Positions 37,881 to 49,521 of a stretch of DNA of 64,000 bases are shown here, one piece after another (position 1 is the stretch's first letter; every line of letters starts with the position of its first letter). The DNA is taken from positions 112,748,141 through 112,812,140 of the forward strand of contig CM043942.1 of NCBI GenBank assembly GCA_014529385.2, given 5' to 3'. This DNA comes from Adiantum capillus-veneris. Taxonomy: Eukaryota; Streptophyta; Polypodiopsida; Polypodiales; Pteridaceae. The translations under genes were made by a program, and so were the position numbers. The notes under the pieces are model-generated. The model was not told the origin of the DNA. It searched no databases and was given only the letters and a program-made list of their open reading frames with translations.

Positions 37881-40800
37881 ATGCCTGCGTACGGTTGTGT
37901 GGATGCTTTCATCAACAATTCATGCAGCTGTTCAATTCCCCTGCATGCCATGGCGCTGGAGCAGCGGAATATCGTTCTGAGTCCTAATCATGCACATGAG
38001 TCAGAGCAAGAGTTCTCCAGTTGTTGTTTCTCTCAGAACCCTAGCTCCGCAGACAACGATTTATGCGATGAGTACGAAGCTGATGGATATGACAATGCTG
38101 AATCTGCCAGTGGCTATGACTATCCTTTTGAGAACTTTACACCTCATAATGATGCAGCCTTGCCATACAATCCACCTCCTCTGACGACGCTTGGAAACGG
38201 TGTAGCCAGCGATGGTTGTCATGCAAATATCTCGACGCCCATGTTCGATCAGCAGTTATCCAACAACGACGTACATCCAACTTTTGGTTTTAGCTCTATC
38301 CTGCCTGCTGAAAGTGCTCTCCCAACTCCAAAGTCGATCCCTAATTGGTCTGGGCACACATGTACATCCCCCAGTGGTGCTCCTGCTTTGAACTTGGGCT
38401 CATTGAACCATACAACGACAAGTTGGGTGCCTCCTTCGACGTATCCTCCTCCAAGATGGTGCGGGCTTCCCCAACCAGATTATTTTCAGCCTCCTCCACA
38501 ATATGGATATGGATATGCTTCTGGCACTCCTCGTCCACAATATGGATATGGATATGCTTCTTACGCTTCTCCTCCACAATATGGATATGGATATGCTTCT
38601 CCTCCACAATATGGATATGGATATGCTTCTCCTCCACAATATGGATATGGATATGGATTAACAGGCCCCTATGCTTCTTATGCTCCTCCATCGTATGTAC
38701 CCGGAGTCATGAACATGGTGTCGAGTGGTTCTGTTGCCCCCTATAGATTTGCTGATGCAGGGCCTCAGGAAAGTTGTGCTCGTCAGGTTCCCTATGAATA
38801 TGGGTTAACAAATTGTGCTCCTCATGAGGTTTCTTATGGATATGGGTCGGTGCTCCCAACAGGTCAGACAACTAGTTATCCCGACAACCGATACGGAGTT
38901 AATGACATAACTAATGGTCCGCAGTCTTCCTATGAATCTAATGTATCAAATCCAGGTTGTGACTCCTATTATCATGTGCCTACCGCTCCACTGCAAACTC
39001 CTCATGGTAAGGACTCTGCATACACTCCAGTCGAAGGTACTACTTTAGCACTTTGCCTGGGTTTTCCTTCTTGTCTGTGGTTTTGAATATAGGGGTGAGC
39101 ATGCTTTTGTGGATGGTATTCTTGAAAATGTCTAGTTAAAAGCTTTAGTATCCCAATCTTAGAAAAGTGGTGTTTGTTTCAGCCTTCAGATCATAATAGG
39201 AACCATACCACTTGGTGGTCATTACCAATTGTTGGTCATCATCACTTGTTGTCAGTTTGTCGTTTTTGACTCTGTGCTCATTTTGGTTCTCCTGATTTGT
39301 CAAGTTGAACCATAACCGTGTACAAAATTGTTTTGATGAAGAAATGATATCATACTTGGTCAAAATTGGCAAGAAAATTGAATTATAAGCTAATGAGGTC
39401 GATGGGGGCATTGATGACAATTGAAATTTGTAGTAGTACTAAAGTAAGATGTGAAAAGATATATATATTTCTATGCTGCTATGAGTGTTTACCATGTATA
39501 ATGTGATTGTGTTTTTCCGAAAAAAATTAGGGTCATGTATGTTTCAAGTTCAAGGGACGTTGAAACAAACTCCATTCATACTTCCAGACCCGTATGTGTG
39601 TGTCGCATGGACCACAAGAAGATTTAGAAATTCTCTCATGTAGGAAAACTGAGTCTTTGTAAGTGTTTTTCATACAATGCATAACATCATGAGCTTCTCC
39701 TCGAGAGGCACCGCATACCTAGCTAGGTACGATTGGGGGCAGAGGACCGCCGGCCCGGTGGGCCCCCAATCGTACCTACCTAGGTATGCGGTGCCTCCTT
39801 CACAAAAGCTCATGATGTTGAGGTAAGTCACGATGTGGGAATTATTGTGAGAATTTGTCCAAAACTTCTTGCGGACACGTATGGGAAAAACTATGCTATA
39901 GCATATTCTAGAGCATATTGCACAAAGTGATTAATTTCCGCCTAGTCTTATTTTTTTTTCTTAAGCTTCTGAAGTAGCTAGTGACTAAATGTTGCTTGGT
40001 GATATTTTTTGTGCGGCTAGTGCCTATGTGGCACTAGCTAGAGACTTTCCGCTAGTGCCACGTAGACACTACTGCCAGAAATTTAGCCGGATGACCAATA
40101 CTGGATGATAAGTGTGTTACATAAACCATGCTTAAACCACTTAATCTTGACTATTACATTTCTTGCAGTGGCTAACTCCTCTCATGATCGATCAAATAAT
40201 GCGGTATCATATCCGCTGCATGTACAAAACATTTCTAATCATGTTTCCAAAACACAGCATCATGAATCACAAAAGCTTGACATACAAACAGAAGAGGCAA
40301 GCTCAAAAGACATCAACATTGGTGGTGCGGACGATGAGATTAATACCAACAGTTTTGCATGCAAGTGGCTTATTAAGAGCGTCAATTACATGTCAAATTT
40401 GTTGATAGAAGGAATAGAGACAGGAGACATAAAGGGCCAGAATGTCGAAATTCTGCAATCTGTCATAGAAGCACTTTTTCTTTGCCTTTCGATGCAACCT
40501 AGTGCTGATGGATCCACTACACAAAGCGATGAAGATTTCTCAAAGATTGATCGGAATATTCAGGTCTATAATCACAAGCTCAATTTTTGTTGTGTTTTTA
40601 AGTGCTTTAATTAGCTTCTGACATGATACTTCATTAATGCTTATTTGAATCACTATTGATATTTTCTTCATGATGAGAAGAACTTCAAGGACATTTTGAA
40701 ATTGCAATGCTTCATGTTGCAATCGGCCTTGAAGAAGAACATGAGAGTACTCAGTAAACATAAGAATATGCTTCGAGAAGCTCGAATCGAATTGGTTCTT

Positions 40801-41382
40801 CTCCTCAACGTGCTTTTAGAGGCACAATGCTGCTTAGCAAGCACACCTGAAAACACAGGTATTTCTTGTCTCCCTTCTCGTGTGCATTTTTAAAAGAGTT
40901 CATTCTGACATCCATATGGGTGAGCTTTTTTTTGTCTATCAGGGGTCGTCAAGGAGCAAGGTGACTATGGAAATTCAAGCAGTTTGAGCTCACCTAGTTG
41001 TGTATGGGATATGGAAGAGCAAAAGCCCTTGAAATATAATGAAGATGATGAAGTTGAAATTAGCGAGAAAACTTCTGATGGATCTCTCACTAATGACATT
41101 ATTGAAGATCTTTCCATTGCCATGAAACAATGTTTTGTCGAGCGTGTTGAGGAGGAGGATGATGCACAGGAGCTTGGTACTTGTCCAGAGGGAAGCAAGG
41201 TGGAATCCCAAAATGCAGAAGATATTGCTATTGATCACTCTACATTGTTGGACGGAGAAGTGAATGGTGTGGCACATAAGGTAGAGGATGGTACGTCTCA
41301 TCATGCTGGAAAGCTCAAGCACCCCATGGAGGCTACAACGCTGCGAGTGGTGAATGTAGACGGTTGGGAATATGTAAAGTGA
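37881..41382 (+). CDS. Four-exon host gene; protein with Tyr/Gly/Pro repeats, function unknown
   Basis: Exons that join in frame are 37881-39006, 40169-40563, 40678-40858 and 40943-41382, giving about 713 residues. Splice borders are CATG/GTAAGG, TTGCAG/TG, CAG/GTCTAT, CAG/GTATTT and CTATCAG/GG. An alternative donor 30 bases downstream (39036) and an alternative acceptor at 40690 also keep the frame. Exon 1 encodes an acidic, Ser/Asn-rich, probably disordered region, then five copies of PPQYGYGYAS, then more Tyr/Gly/Ser-rich sequence. Exons 2-3 encode likely helices (ACKWLIKSVNYMSNLLIEGI, LREARIELVLLLNVLLEAQC). Exon 4 is acidic and ends DGWEYVK. No catalytic domain, signal peptide or membrane segment is seen. 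Tyr/Gly-rich disordered regions often mediate condensation or RNA contacts, but that is only an inference. It is the sole intact host gene seen here. Confidence 0.75.
38494..38660 (+). repeat. Coding minisatellite (PPQYGYGYAS units)
   Basis: Five copies of a 27-base core (CCACAATATGGATATGGATA plus TGCTTCTCC) lie in exon 1 of the host gene. The last three are contiguous and almost identical, so the number of units may vary between individuals. The reading frame is kept throughout. Confidence 0.93.
39684..39818. repeat. Long foldback in intron 1 of the host gene
   Basis: The arms 39684-39740 and 39762-39818 are inverted repeats of 57 bases around a 21-base loop. Thirteen outer bases (ACATCATGAGCTT) pair exactly. 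About ten do not. The inner 34 pair with one mismatch (GGCACCGCATACCTAG... to ...GATTGGGGGC). The foldback is GC-rich against AT-rich surroundings. It could be a small inverted-repeat transposon or a small-RNA precursor. No clear target duplication was found. Confidence 0.85.
40019..40070. repeat. Short hairpin at the end of intron 1
   Basis: Stem 40019-40038 pairs with 40051-40070 (GCTAGTGCCAC on the right arm) with two mismatches over 20 bases and a 12-base loop. It lies about 100 bases before the exon 2 acceptor. A further related GCTAGTG word occurs at 39977. Confidence 0.75.
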
Positions 41383-42148
41383 TTTTGCCATAGATCAGAT
41401 ACTCCTATTTTGAAAGAGTTTGCTCATGAACAACTCTGTAGTCATTCCACTATCATTAGAGGTAAGAGAGACTGCTCAAATAACAGCTTATCCCTATTCT
41501 TTTTCTAAAGTTAACCAATTTAGTGCTTTTTTGGCTGATGTCCATCTTATCCCTTTGTCCAAAACTTCTTGTGATTGAGTGCTTTTAAAGACACCCATAG
41601 TCTGTATATGAAGGGGTATTATTATCAATAATTCCTTGCATGCATGTGATATGGGGAACTTTTGTTGAGTGATTGCTCCAAGAATACATGTCCATTCTTC
41701 TTAATCTCAATTAGCCGATGGTAGGTTTTAAATGTAGAGAACCTGATAAGGAGACATGCTTGGTTATTGTACGTGAGATTCTAGTGTTTGCCTATGTGTA
41801 CTCTTAGTGAATATAAGCTTCTTTCTAAAGAGAATTCCATGAAGCTATATTGTACACGCATGCAAGGCAGACAACAAGTTCAATGTGTTGTAGATTTGAG
41901 TGAAAGCACAGTTTTATGCAGTATTGTTTTACTACAGAAATACAACTCTAGACATCAGTGGGGTGATGACCTGAGATACTAAAGTAACCGTTCAGGTTAA
42001 AATTGCAAAATCTCAACTAGATCAGAGCCCCTTGTTGGAGTGTCGTCGCGCCCTTGTGGGCTTTATTTATCAGCGCCCTGCGTGGGCTGGTCTTGGCCAC
42101 GAGCTGACCCGAGAACCTTTCCTTAGCCCTCTTTGTATCATCATCCTA
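41383..42148. other. Downstream region of the host gene
   Basis: The 3' flank of the host gene. A small open stretch at 41788-41982 has no recognised features. The 3' untranslated region presumably lies in the first few hundred bases, but I cannot fix a polyadenylation site. From about 42030 the composition becomes GC-richer. Confidence 0.4.
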
Positions 42149-42846
42149 TGGTCTAAATAACGGACTCTATCCGCCACATGTTATGCTCCGCAACCGGCTT
42201 CACCGGTTTCGGTCATTTTTCGTGCCTTAGAATTTTTTCAAAGCAATCAGTGGGGGGGCGATGCTTAAACCAAAAATGTGATTAAATAGGCGAGGCAGGT
42301 ATGAATAAACTCGAATGCTCAACCACTAAGCCGATGGGTGTCGGTGCTCAATCGTTCGCTACCAACGACTATATTTCAAACTCATTTTATTGGCTACACC
42401 CATGTGGGAAAAAACGGAAGGGGGGGGTGTGAACTAGGTCTGAATTGAGGAGGGTCTGCACAACACATCAAATTTGGTGTGAACTCGATGTGAACTCGGT
42501 GTAAACTAGGTGTAAACTTGTCCGCAACGCCGTGATCTATAAACTTACCACACACTCATCTTTCAACCAGTATGCGTTAGCCTAGTGGTTAGAGCCAATT
42601 CCGTGGGAGAGAGGGTAGCAGGTTCAAGTCCCGGATCCGAAAAAGTGGTAATCTTTTTTTGCATTCCATAGGCAATCCAATTGTCACAATCAACCAGTGA
42701 TCGTGAGCCATTGATCCCACCTCCCAAAAGGAGGTGTCATTTAGTAACGAGGGGAGGGGGGGGGGGGGGGTTGTTCTTTATGTGTTCAGGCGGGTGCCTT
42801 CGGTTACGGTTGTGCCACATGTGCATAGAGTCCATTATTTAGACCA
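42149..42846. repeat. Segment bounded by inverted repeats, SINE-like core
   Basis: 42149-42196 (TGGTCTAAATAACGGACTCT...) is the imperfect inverse of 42801-42846 (...AGTCCATTATTTAGACCA). The shared part is about 45 bases. Between them lie the tRNA-like unit at 42571-42660 and a G-run at 42758-42770. No gene is present. The two arms might be ends of one small element, or two oppositely oriented copies of a dispersed repeat. Confidence 0.5.
42571..42660 (+). repeat. tRNA-derived SINE-like head
   Basis: An internal RNA polymerase III A box (TAGCCTAGTGG, 42578-42588) and B box (GGTTCAAGTCC, 42621-42631) are separated by 32 bases. A T7 terminator-like run follows at 42654-42660. The acceptor stem does not pair and the T-stem pairs only in part, so this is not a functional tRNA. 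Plant SINEs have the same GTGGTTAGAGC...GGTTCAAGTCC head. Confidence 0.55.
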
Positions 42847-43419
42847 AGCCTGCGAGGCTAGAGGCCACATGCTATGCATTTCTTGAGCAGGTTCAGAAAG
42901 CAGGTTCACAGGAGCAGGGCACTAGTCCCTCTCTCTCATTCGCGATGAGCATTGGCACCCGCAGTGGGGTGTGGTAACGGTCCCTCTCGTCGAGGATCGA
43001 GCTGGTCTTATCTCGCAGAGAACTGTTATATTGCAACGCCAGAGTCTTGAGCAAGTCGGCACACTAATTTGTGTTGGTGCCCTCATTGGGCTATTGTGGT
43101 TAAAGCCGCCTTGACTCTGCAGAGCCAGAGCACGTTGTTGCTTTCAGAGGTTCTTGGACGCCGCTTGCTGGTCTTTTGTGCATGGTGCCATCCCCTTTTA
43201 TGTACGCCATTTGCGGATTGCTATGTGATCACACTTTGTTTCTGATTATAGAGCCCCACGTTAGAGATCCTCTCTTGCCCTATAATTATATTGTATCAGA
43301 TTTCAGGTGTTGCCGTATATAGACCCGAGCCATAGTGTTGTGCCTGGGCTCAAGGGCCTCTCGTGTGTTGTTTTGGTGCAAGTGGTCTTGGGGTCCATGC
43401 AAGGTACCTAAGATTTTTG
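42847..43419. other. No recognised gene
   Basis: GC-richer sequence precedes the PPR remnant. No domain is recognised in any frame. It may hold an older, more decayed upstream part of the same PPR gene, but I cannot show it. Confidence 0.35.
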
Positions 43420-44185
43420 CTCGGTATGCCTACATGTTTATGGCGCTGTTGCAGGGTGTGGTACAAGCTGCACTGGTGCAGTACAATTGGCATATTGGGC
43501 TGGTGCATTGATTGCGGATGGATATGTCCAATAGGGACAGGGCAAGGAAGCTCTCGGTTGTTTTCAGCAGATGTCAAGAGATGGCATCTCTCCAAATGTA
43601 ATCACCTACACTTGCATCTTGCAGGCATGTGGCATTACGCAAGATGCTCATATGGGCAAAAAAATATATTTTTAGTTAAGGCGTGTTGAAAACAGACGTA
43701 AATACTTCAAAGAACTCTGAAAAGTGCTTGATGAGCTTCTTGTCCGGAATGTTCTATCTTTGAATGCACTGATTGCGGGATACTCGTGCAATAATGGTAG
43801 GGCGAGGAACCTCGGGCCGTTTGCATCGGATGCGAGGTGAGGGCATTTCTCCAGATGTAATGACCTATGCTTGCATCTTGAAGGCATGTGGCACTATGCA
43901 TGACTTCAATATGGGCAAAGATGATATTATTAGACAGGGGCTGTGTGCTTGGCATTGCTTTGATAGACATGTATTCCAGATGTGGTATCCTTGAGGACTC
44001 AGGAGCTTTCTGTCCAGAATCTCATCTCTTGGAACACATTGATTGTGGGATATGCTCAACAGGACAGGGCCAGAGAGCTCTTGTCTGTTTTCAACAGGAT
44101 GCGAAGCGACCAGGACCGCTTTTTTCCATATACAATCACCTATGCTTGTGTAGTGATTCTCACACACAGAGTCGATGAATGGAGA
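43420..44185 (+). pseudogene. Pentatricopeptide-repeat (PPR) gene remnant
   Basis: Repeated PPR signatures appear on the plus strand in changing frames: DGISPNVITYTCILQACGI (near 43576-43632), GISPDVMTYACILKACGTM (near 43840-43900), LIDMYSRCGILED (near 43960-43998) and LISWNTLIVGYAQQDRARE (near 44022-44080). These are the alternating motif types of plant organelle RNA-binding PPR proteins, which edit, splice or stabilise organelle transcripts. At least four frameshifts and several stops show that it is dead. It ends at a (GA)n tract at 44187-44221. Confidence 0.82.
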
Positions 44186-44186
44186 A

Positions 44187-44187
44187 G

Positions 44188-44221
<34 letters not shown>
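44187..44221. repeat. (GA)n microsatellite
   Basis: About 17 GA units directly after the PPR remnant. Confidence 0.95.
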
Positions 44222-44225
<4 letters not shown>

Positions 44226-44340
44226 CGTGGGTTCAAATGTATCGTTTCATGCCAAGAGGCTTGTGCCTTTTAATACAAAAGTTTTGATGCCCTTTGGGCA
44301 ATCATAAAAATAGTAAAAGCTAATTTAATTAATAATCACG

Positions 44341-45301
44341 ACATGCCCCCTTAATTAGATTAAATTTTTCAAAGCCTAAGTAGACCGATCTTTGTGCTGC
44401 AAAGATCATGCTTGTCTGTTGACAGAGGCATTGTCAACAAGTCTTCCCACATCATGGTTGTCGAAGTATGTTCAAGCGTCGGCTTCTTTGTTTCTACAAG
44501 TTAATTCTCTGATAAAATGAAACTTCATATCCACATGTTTAGTTCCTTCAGAGTATTGCTAGGATTGCTTGTAAGTAAAGACATGAAATAAATTTTAAGA
44601 GATGGTCTTGGAACCATTTGTAGTTCTTCTATCATCGTTTGTAGCCACATGCCCTATTTAGTTGCTTGAGCAATAGCTACATATTCAGCTTCAACAGATG
44701 ATAAAGTAACCACGGTTTGTTTCTTTGAGTTCCAAGATATTGCACCACCTACGATCATGAATCTAAAACTAGAAGTACACCTGCAAAAAGTATCCGCACA
44801 CCCCCCCCCCCCCCCCCCCCCCCAAATCCAAGTCAAACTATCCTTCTAGGGAGATGGTAGGACTAGAGGATTGATAGCAGTAGTAGCAAATGCCATAATC
44901 ATTAGTACATTGCAAGTAACGAAGAACTCTTTTAAAACCTTTCCAATGACGTATGCCTGGGTTGTGCATAAATTGTGACAAGTAATCGATTGCATAGCAA
45001 GTGTCTAGACGTGTACTTTGTATCAAGTACCATGTTTTACCAATGCTAGAGGCAAAATGAAATTTTGTCATATGTGCTTTGTCTCGTTGGTATGTGTACG
45101 ACAATCTTGTGCAGTGATTTTGCATGTTAAAGGCATAGGGGTTGGAGATGGAGTGCATGCGGACCTATTAAAGTGTTGTAATATTTCGTTGACAAATTTC
45201 TTTTCATGCAAAAGTAATTTACTATTTTTTCTATCACGATGTACTTGAATACCTAGAAAATATGTGAGAGGACCTAGATCTGTGATTTTGAAAGCCGATG
45301 A
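44341..45301 (-). pseudogene. Older copia element, RNase H and end of reverse transcriptase (copia-2, downstream part)
   Basis: On the minus strand the end of reverse transcriptase reads AFKITDLGPLTYFLGIQVHR from 45301, then KFVNEILQHFN. A decayed stretch resembles RPD..DYLSQFMHNPGIRHW. RNase H follows at about 44760-44655 (ISWNSKKQTVVTLSSVEAEY). A C23 run at 44801-44823 has expanded inside the gene. The remaining C-terminal tail reaches about 44341. The other part of the same gene lies at 54350-54830 beyond gypsy-2, which inserted here. The reading frame resumes after removing gypsy-2 and one GATGA. Confidence 0.85.
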
Positions 45302-45683
45302 TGTCATAATAATAACTAATATCTAATTCTTCTAAACGATTTCCTCATGTTAAAATTGATCATTTAATATGGGGAAGTGCCACAGGAGAAAAAGCTAGAA
45401 TATTGGTTAAGCTGGCAAACCGATCACCACAGTAGGGATTCAAAGGAGGGAAAATAGGGATCCAAAGGAGGGGCCATATGCAAAAGATCAATGTGCAACA
45501 ATGGGCTTTAAAGACCCTAAGGTTAAGCCCATTAAGACTTCCATAATGCTAAGGTTCCAAAGTTCAAAGGTTTTCTCGAAAGGTCAAACACAAGGGAAAT
45601 TGGATGCTTTGTGTGTGTACCAAAAAAGTCTTCAAAACTCCTATAAAGGAGGAGGCGAGCCTTGCAAGTAGGGGATGAGAGAG

Positions 45684-45723
<40 letters not shown>

Positions 45724-46152
45724 AAAAGCTTCCTTTACACAAAGGGAATGAGGGACACATGTCAGCTCCCTAGCCCAGATGCCCACAAGGTGCACTCAAA
45801 TCCTATTGGATGGCCATGGAGGTGGACCAGTGAGAATTAGGCTACAGTAAATCTAGTTTAATTCATTTAAAAACACTTAATAAAAGAACCAATAACAATT
45901 AAGCTCTATAGAAGACTATTGGACAGTCTCCCCAAGGGTCCAATAAGCATTCAACAGCCCAATGGCTTGCCTGATTCCTATTGGCCAGGAGACAAAGGGG
46001 TCCATTGAGACTTTAGTTGCATTAATTAATTACCTAAAGCTCTCACAAAAGGGGAAAGGGAGAACATGTCAGAAGGCTATCACTTATGAAACTTAATTCT
46101 CCTTGGCTAAGCTTGGAGAGGTGTCAGCATGAGTAAATTGCATGAGGGGTCG

Positions 46153-46208
<56 letters not shown>

Positions 46209-46948
46209 CTCAATCTCAAGTCATTATTCCACATACACTCACAGTAGCTCATGTGTGAAGCAAGAAGACTCTCTCTCTCTCCTTCTCAAGCTTTAATGGA
46301 AAGCTTATCACCTACTCCAAACTTGTGAGAAGGGAGGCCTATACCAACAACTCTTGGCTTTGTTATGCAAATCCAACCAAGAGCCAGCTTCAATGCATGC
46401 TCATCTCCTCTACCATGCTAATTAGTAAGCTATGCTATGTTAATATGGAGTGATTATGTGAGAAGATGTACATCTTTATCGTAAGACTACTCCTTCCTCT
46501 CCATCTACTCGCATACCGTGCTAGCTCTCACCATCTTCGAAGGTGTGTGAGGTCTTGGGTCTAAGACCGTGAGGGAATTGATGTTGTGGTTTATAATTGT
46601 TGTGCTTAGTGCTTGAAGCTTCCATCTTCATTGCACTAGCTAGTTATTGAAGGAACACAAAGAATTGTATTGTAAAATGTCTCTCTTGATAGGGGAAACC
46701 TATAATACAAAACCTTTTGGAGGGGGGACCGGCTCCATGTAAATCTGGTCCTCAACTATTGTCAATAGATTAATTTCTATCTCTTTTGAAGTATTGTTCA
46801 TGCCTATCTAACTAGGTGTTATGCTTTTTGTTGCTCTGTCCACCCCAACACTCTTGTTATGCTCATTAGGAACCTATTCTAATGAAATGCTCACTATGTT
46901 CATGATATTTTCCGCTACACACAAGTTACTAGGCCATTAAATGTTACA
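45302..46948 (+). repeat. gypsy-2 5' LTR
   Basis: 1,647 bases, TGTCATAATAATAAC to GTTACA. It contains a (CA)n tract at about 45689-45721 and a (GA)n tract at 46156-46206. The 3' LTR carries the same tracts at different lengths. Confidence 0.95.
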
Positions 46949-46949
46949 T

Positions 46950-46961
46950 CGGTATCAGAGC
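46950..46961 (+). other. gypsy-2 primer binding site (initiator Met tRNA)
   Basis: CGGTATCAGAGC follows the LTR after one base. It differs from the initiator-Met tRNA complement only in the first base. Confidence 0.9.
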
Positions 46962-47364
46962 ACAAGGTTTCTCTTTTCTTGCTCAAGAAGGGAGGTCCTC
47001 AAGCTAGCTATAAATGGTTGGTACTATTAATTGCAATTTAGTAAGTAGAATAGGGATTTTTGAGCCTTGTGGTGTGCCTGCCTTCGTACAGATAACAGGG
47101 CATCACCGTCGAGAGCTATGGTCTTAATAGTGGAGTCCTACGGGGGTTGCCTATGGCTTAATAACTATTGAGCTATTAAAAGCTTGACAGGAGCCGGTGC
47201 TGTTTTGGTGTTGAATGACCCTCTCTTCTATTCCTTGCAATTAATGGTACTCGAGCCACGGGTACAGTAGCTTGAGGCTTTTCTAAAGGGATAAAGAGAA
47301 GTAGCAAGTAGGACTTGAAGTGCCGAAGTACACCTAAAAAAGTTTACACCTAAAAGTTGTTAGA

Positions 47365-48882
47365 ATGGATGACAATAGTAAAGAGAGTGAAATTAATGTT
47401 GATAGCTTTGATTTTGCTAATGAGCAGGCTACTAATGATGCCCCTATGCTTGTTAACTACCTTGTTTCTAGGCTTCAACAATCCATGGGCAATCCATCCC
47501 TCCAAAGTGAAGTGCAATGGAAGCTTCGTGCTCATGGGATTCTCCAAACTCCTCACCATGACGAGAGAGTACCTAGGAAGCCTCCTTGCGAGACTCTTAA
47601 AAGAGGCCTCTCTTCGATTTTGAAGAAGAAGAGGATCCATACAAAGGGCTCAAAGATTTGCTTCTTGATGACGTATCTCCTTCCCAAAGAAGAACTCAAG
47701 AGCCCCCACTAAAGGAACGAGACTCCTACCACCTCGGCGGAAATGGCTCCACAAAGACGACGGGCTAAACGCTCTCCATCACCTCCTAAATGGAGAAGAC
47801 CATCGCATACTTCTCCACACCATAATTCACAGAGGGACGACAAAAAACAAGAGAAAAAAAAGGCGAGAAAGAGGTTACCCTCTTTTGTATCTTCTTCATC
47901 CTCTTCCTCTTATGAAGAAAGTGATGGTGCGGACAAAGAGAACCAAGGCAAGAAAAAGACAAGAAAGAGGTCACCCTCTTCTCCATCTTCCTCAAATTCT
48001 TCATCTTCTGAAGAAAGCGATGGTGCAACTTTTGAACCATCAAAAAGAAGAGACCATAGGAAATCCTATGCTACGTGGAAGAGGTCGTCCAAGCTCAAGA
48101 AGTTTAAAGAGGGAGGAAAGAGCATCTCTTTCCTTACCTACGATGGCACCTTTGGTGCTAAGGACAAAGTCTTGGCATTTATCCAACAATTCAATGTGGA
48201 GTTTGGAGATGAGGGCTTCACGGAGTCCTCTAAGCTACGCCATGTAGCCATGCACTTTCAAAAATCCACCAGACAATGGTGGTCTAGCCTACGGAAAAAT
48301 GGTGAAGCTCCACAAATAGGGAAAGCTTTAAGAGCTTCCATTATGAAGCAATTTTTGGCCACCGATGCCAAAGACAAAGTACTCACCGAATGGCAAAGCT
48401 TGAAGCTCTCTCCCTACAAATCCATTCACAAATATGTAGACAATTTTTGGGATTTACATCTCAAAGTCACTATCTTCAAAAAGATGGATTTTAAAAGAGC
48501 AAAAAAAACAATTTTGTGCGGGCTTAACTAAAGATATGGCGGAGTATGTCAACTCTCAAAGGCCACACACCATATTTGCAGTTATACACCATACTATGGT
48601 GGCTTCTCGAATCAATTTTCAAACAGGGGCTAAGAGAAATTCTAAGCCCACGGAAAACAAGGGTTCCAATGAGCCTAAGGGGAAGGACAATGTCCAAAAG
48701 TCTCCTAAGGGAAATTCCAATAACAACAGGAGAAGGGAGTTTACGAAGGCAAAAACAAACTCTCTCCTCAAGATCTTGAGCATTATTGCAAGGATAACGG
48801 TTGTTTCAAGTGCGGCGAGCAAGGGCATGCATATCGCACTTGTCCCTAAAAGAACACCCACCATGAGCCTCCTAGAGCTACC
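47365..48882 (+). pseudogene. gypsy-2 gag, decayed
   Basis: The gag start is ATG at 47365 (MDDNSKESEINVDSFDFA). Frame changes lead to the basic Arg/Ser-rich region at 47743 (MAPQRRRAKRSPSPPKWRR). The gag core follows in the open frame to 48531 (SISFLTYDGTFGAKDKVLAF, FGDEGFTES, STRQWWSSL). After another frame change, the CCHC knuckle is at about 48807-48848. Gag forms the particle around the RNA. The three frames needed show at least three indels. Confidence 0.88.
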
Positions 48883-49521
48883 TTGGTTGAAATCCAAGAA
48901 GAGGAAGCTTACCACAAAGGATCTCCTCTATGCCACGCTTGGGGAAAGGTAAGAGAACATGATGCTTTTATTCTCTTTGACCCTAGTTCTACTCACAATT
49001 TCATATCCACAGAGTTGGCCACCAAGTTAGGCATCCAAGCCTATGAGATGGGAGATGTCCTACCCGTAGATGATGCTTTCAAGGGGCAAGAAGCTTCAAT
49101 CACTCCCTTAATTGGAAAATTGAAGCTCCATGTCCAAAGCTATGTGGACAAAGAGGACCTCTTTATCTCTCCTCTCAAGCACAAGGATGTAATCCTAGGG
49201 GCACCATGGTTTGATTGCATGGCTGCCATTGTTAAATTCCCTGAAAGGAGAATCTACTTTACGTACAGAAAAAAATATATGTACATAGATGCTAATGAAA
49301 TGGGTAACACCATACCCATTGTACATACGCAATCTTTCAATAAGTCAATAAAGAGCTCTATTTTCGTGTACATGATTTTTGTTAAAGATTATCAAAATGA
49401 ACCTAATGCTTTAGCAAAAGAAAATATAAACAATCAGAAGGAATTAAAGTTATCCAATTTTCTCGAGGGGTTTCAAGATGTTTTTATTGACGACATCCCT
49501 TGTGAACTACCTCCTAAATGA
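48883..49521 (+). pseudogene. gypsy-2 aspartic protease region, active-site motif lost
   Basis: This open frame includes the protease segment. Where relatives have Asp-Ser/Thr-Gly, this copy has FDPSSTHNFIS (about 48976), so the glycine and neighbour are changed. The second half of the fold is conserved (DVILGAPWF). Gypsy-1 keeps the Gly here. The frame ends in TGA at 49519-49521, where the polyprotein should continue into reverse transcriptase. Confidence 0.85.

Noticed and set aside
38341-38746. Antisense open frames with Ile/His/Trp repeats opposite exon 1 of the host gene
   Set aside because: They are shadows of the PPQYGYGYAS coding repeat. The sense strand has spliced exons in phase.
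41788-41982. Small 64-codon gene downstream of the host gene
   Set aside because: No recognised motif, weak context and position in the probable 3' flank. Chance open frame is likely.
42571-42645. Functional tRNA gene
   Set aside because: A and B boxes are good, but the acceptor stem does not pair and two of five T-stem pairs fail. SINE-like head preferred.
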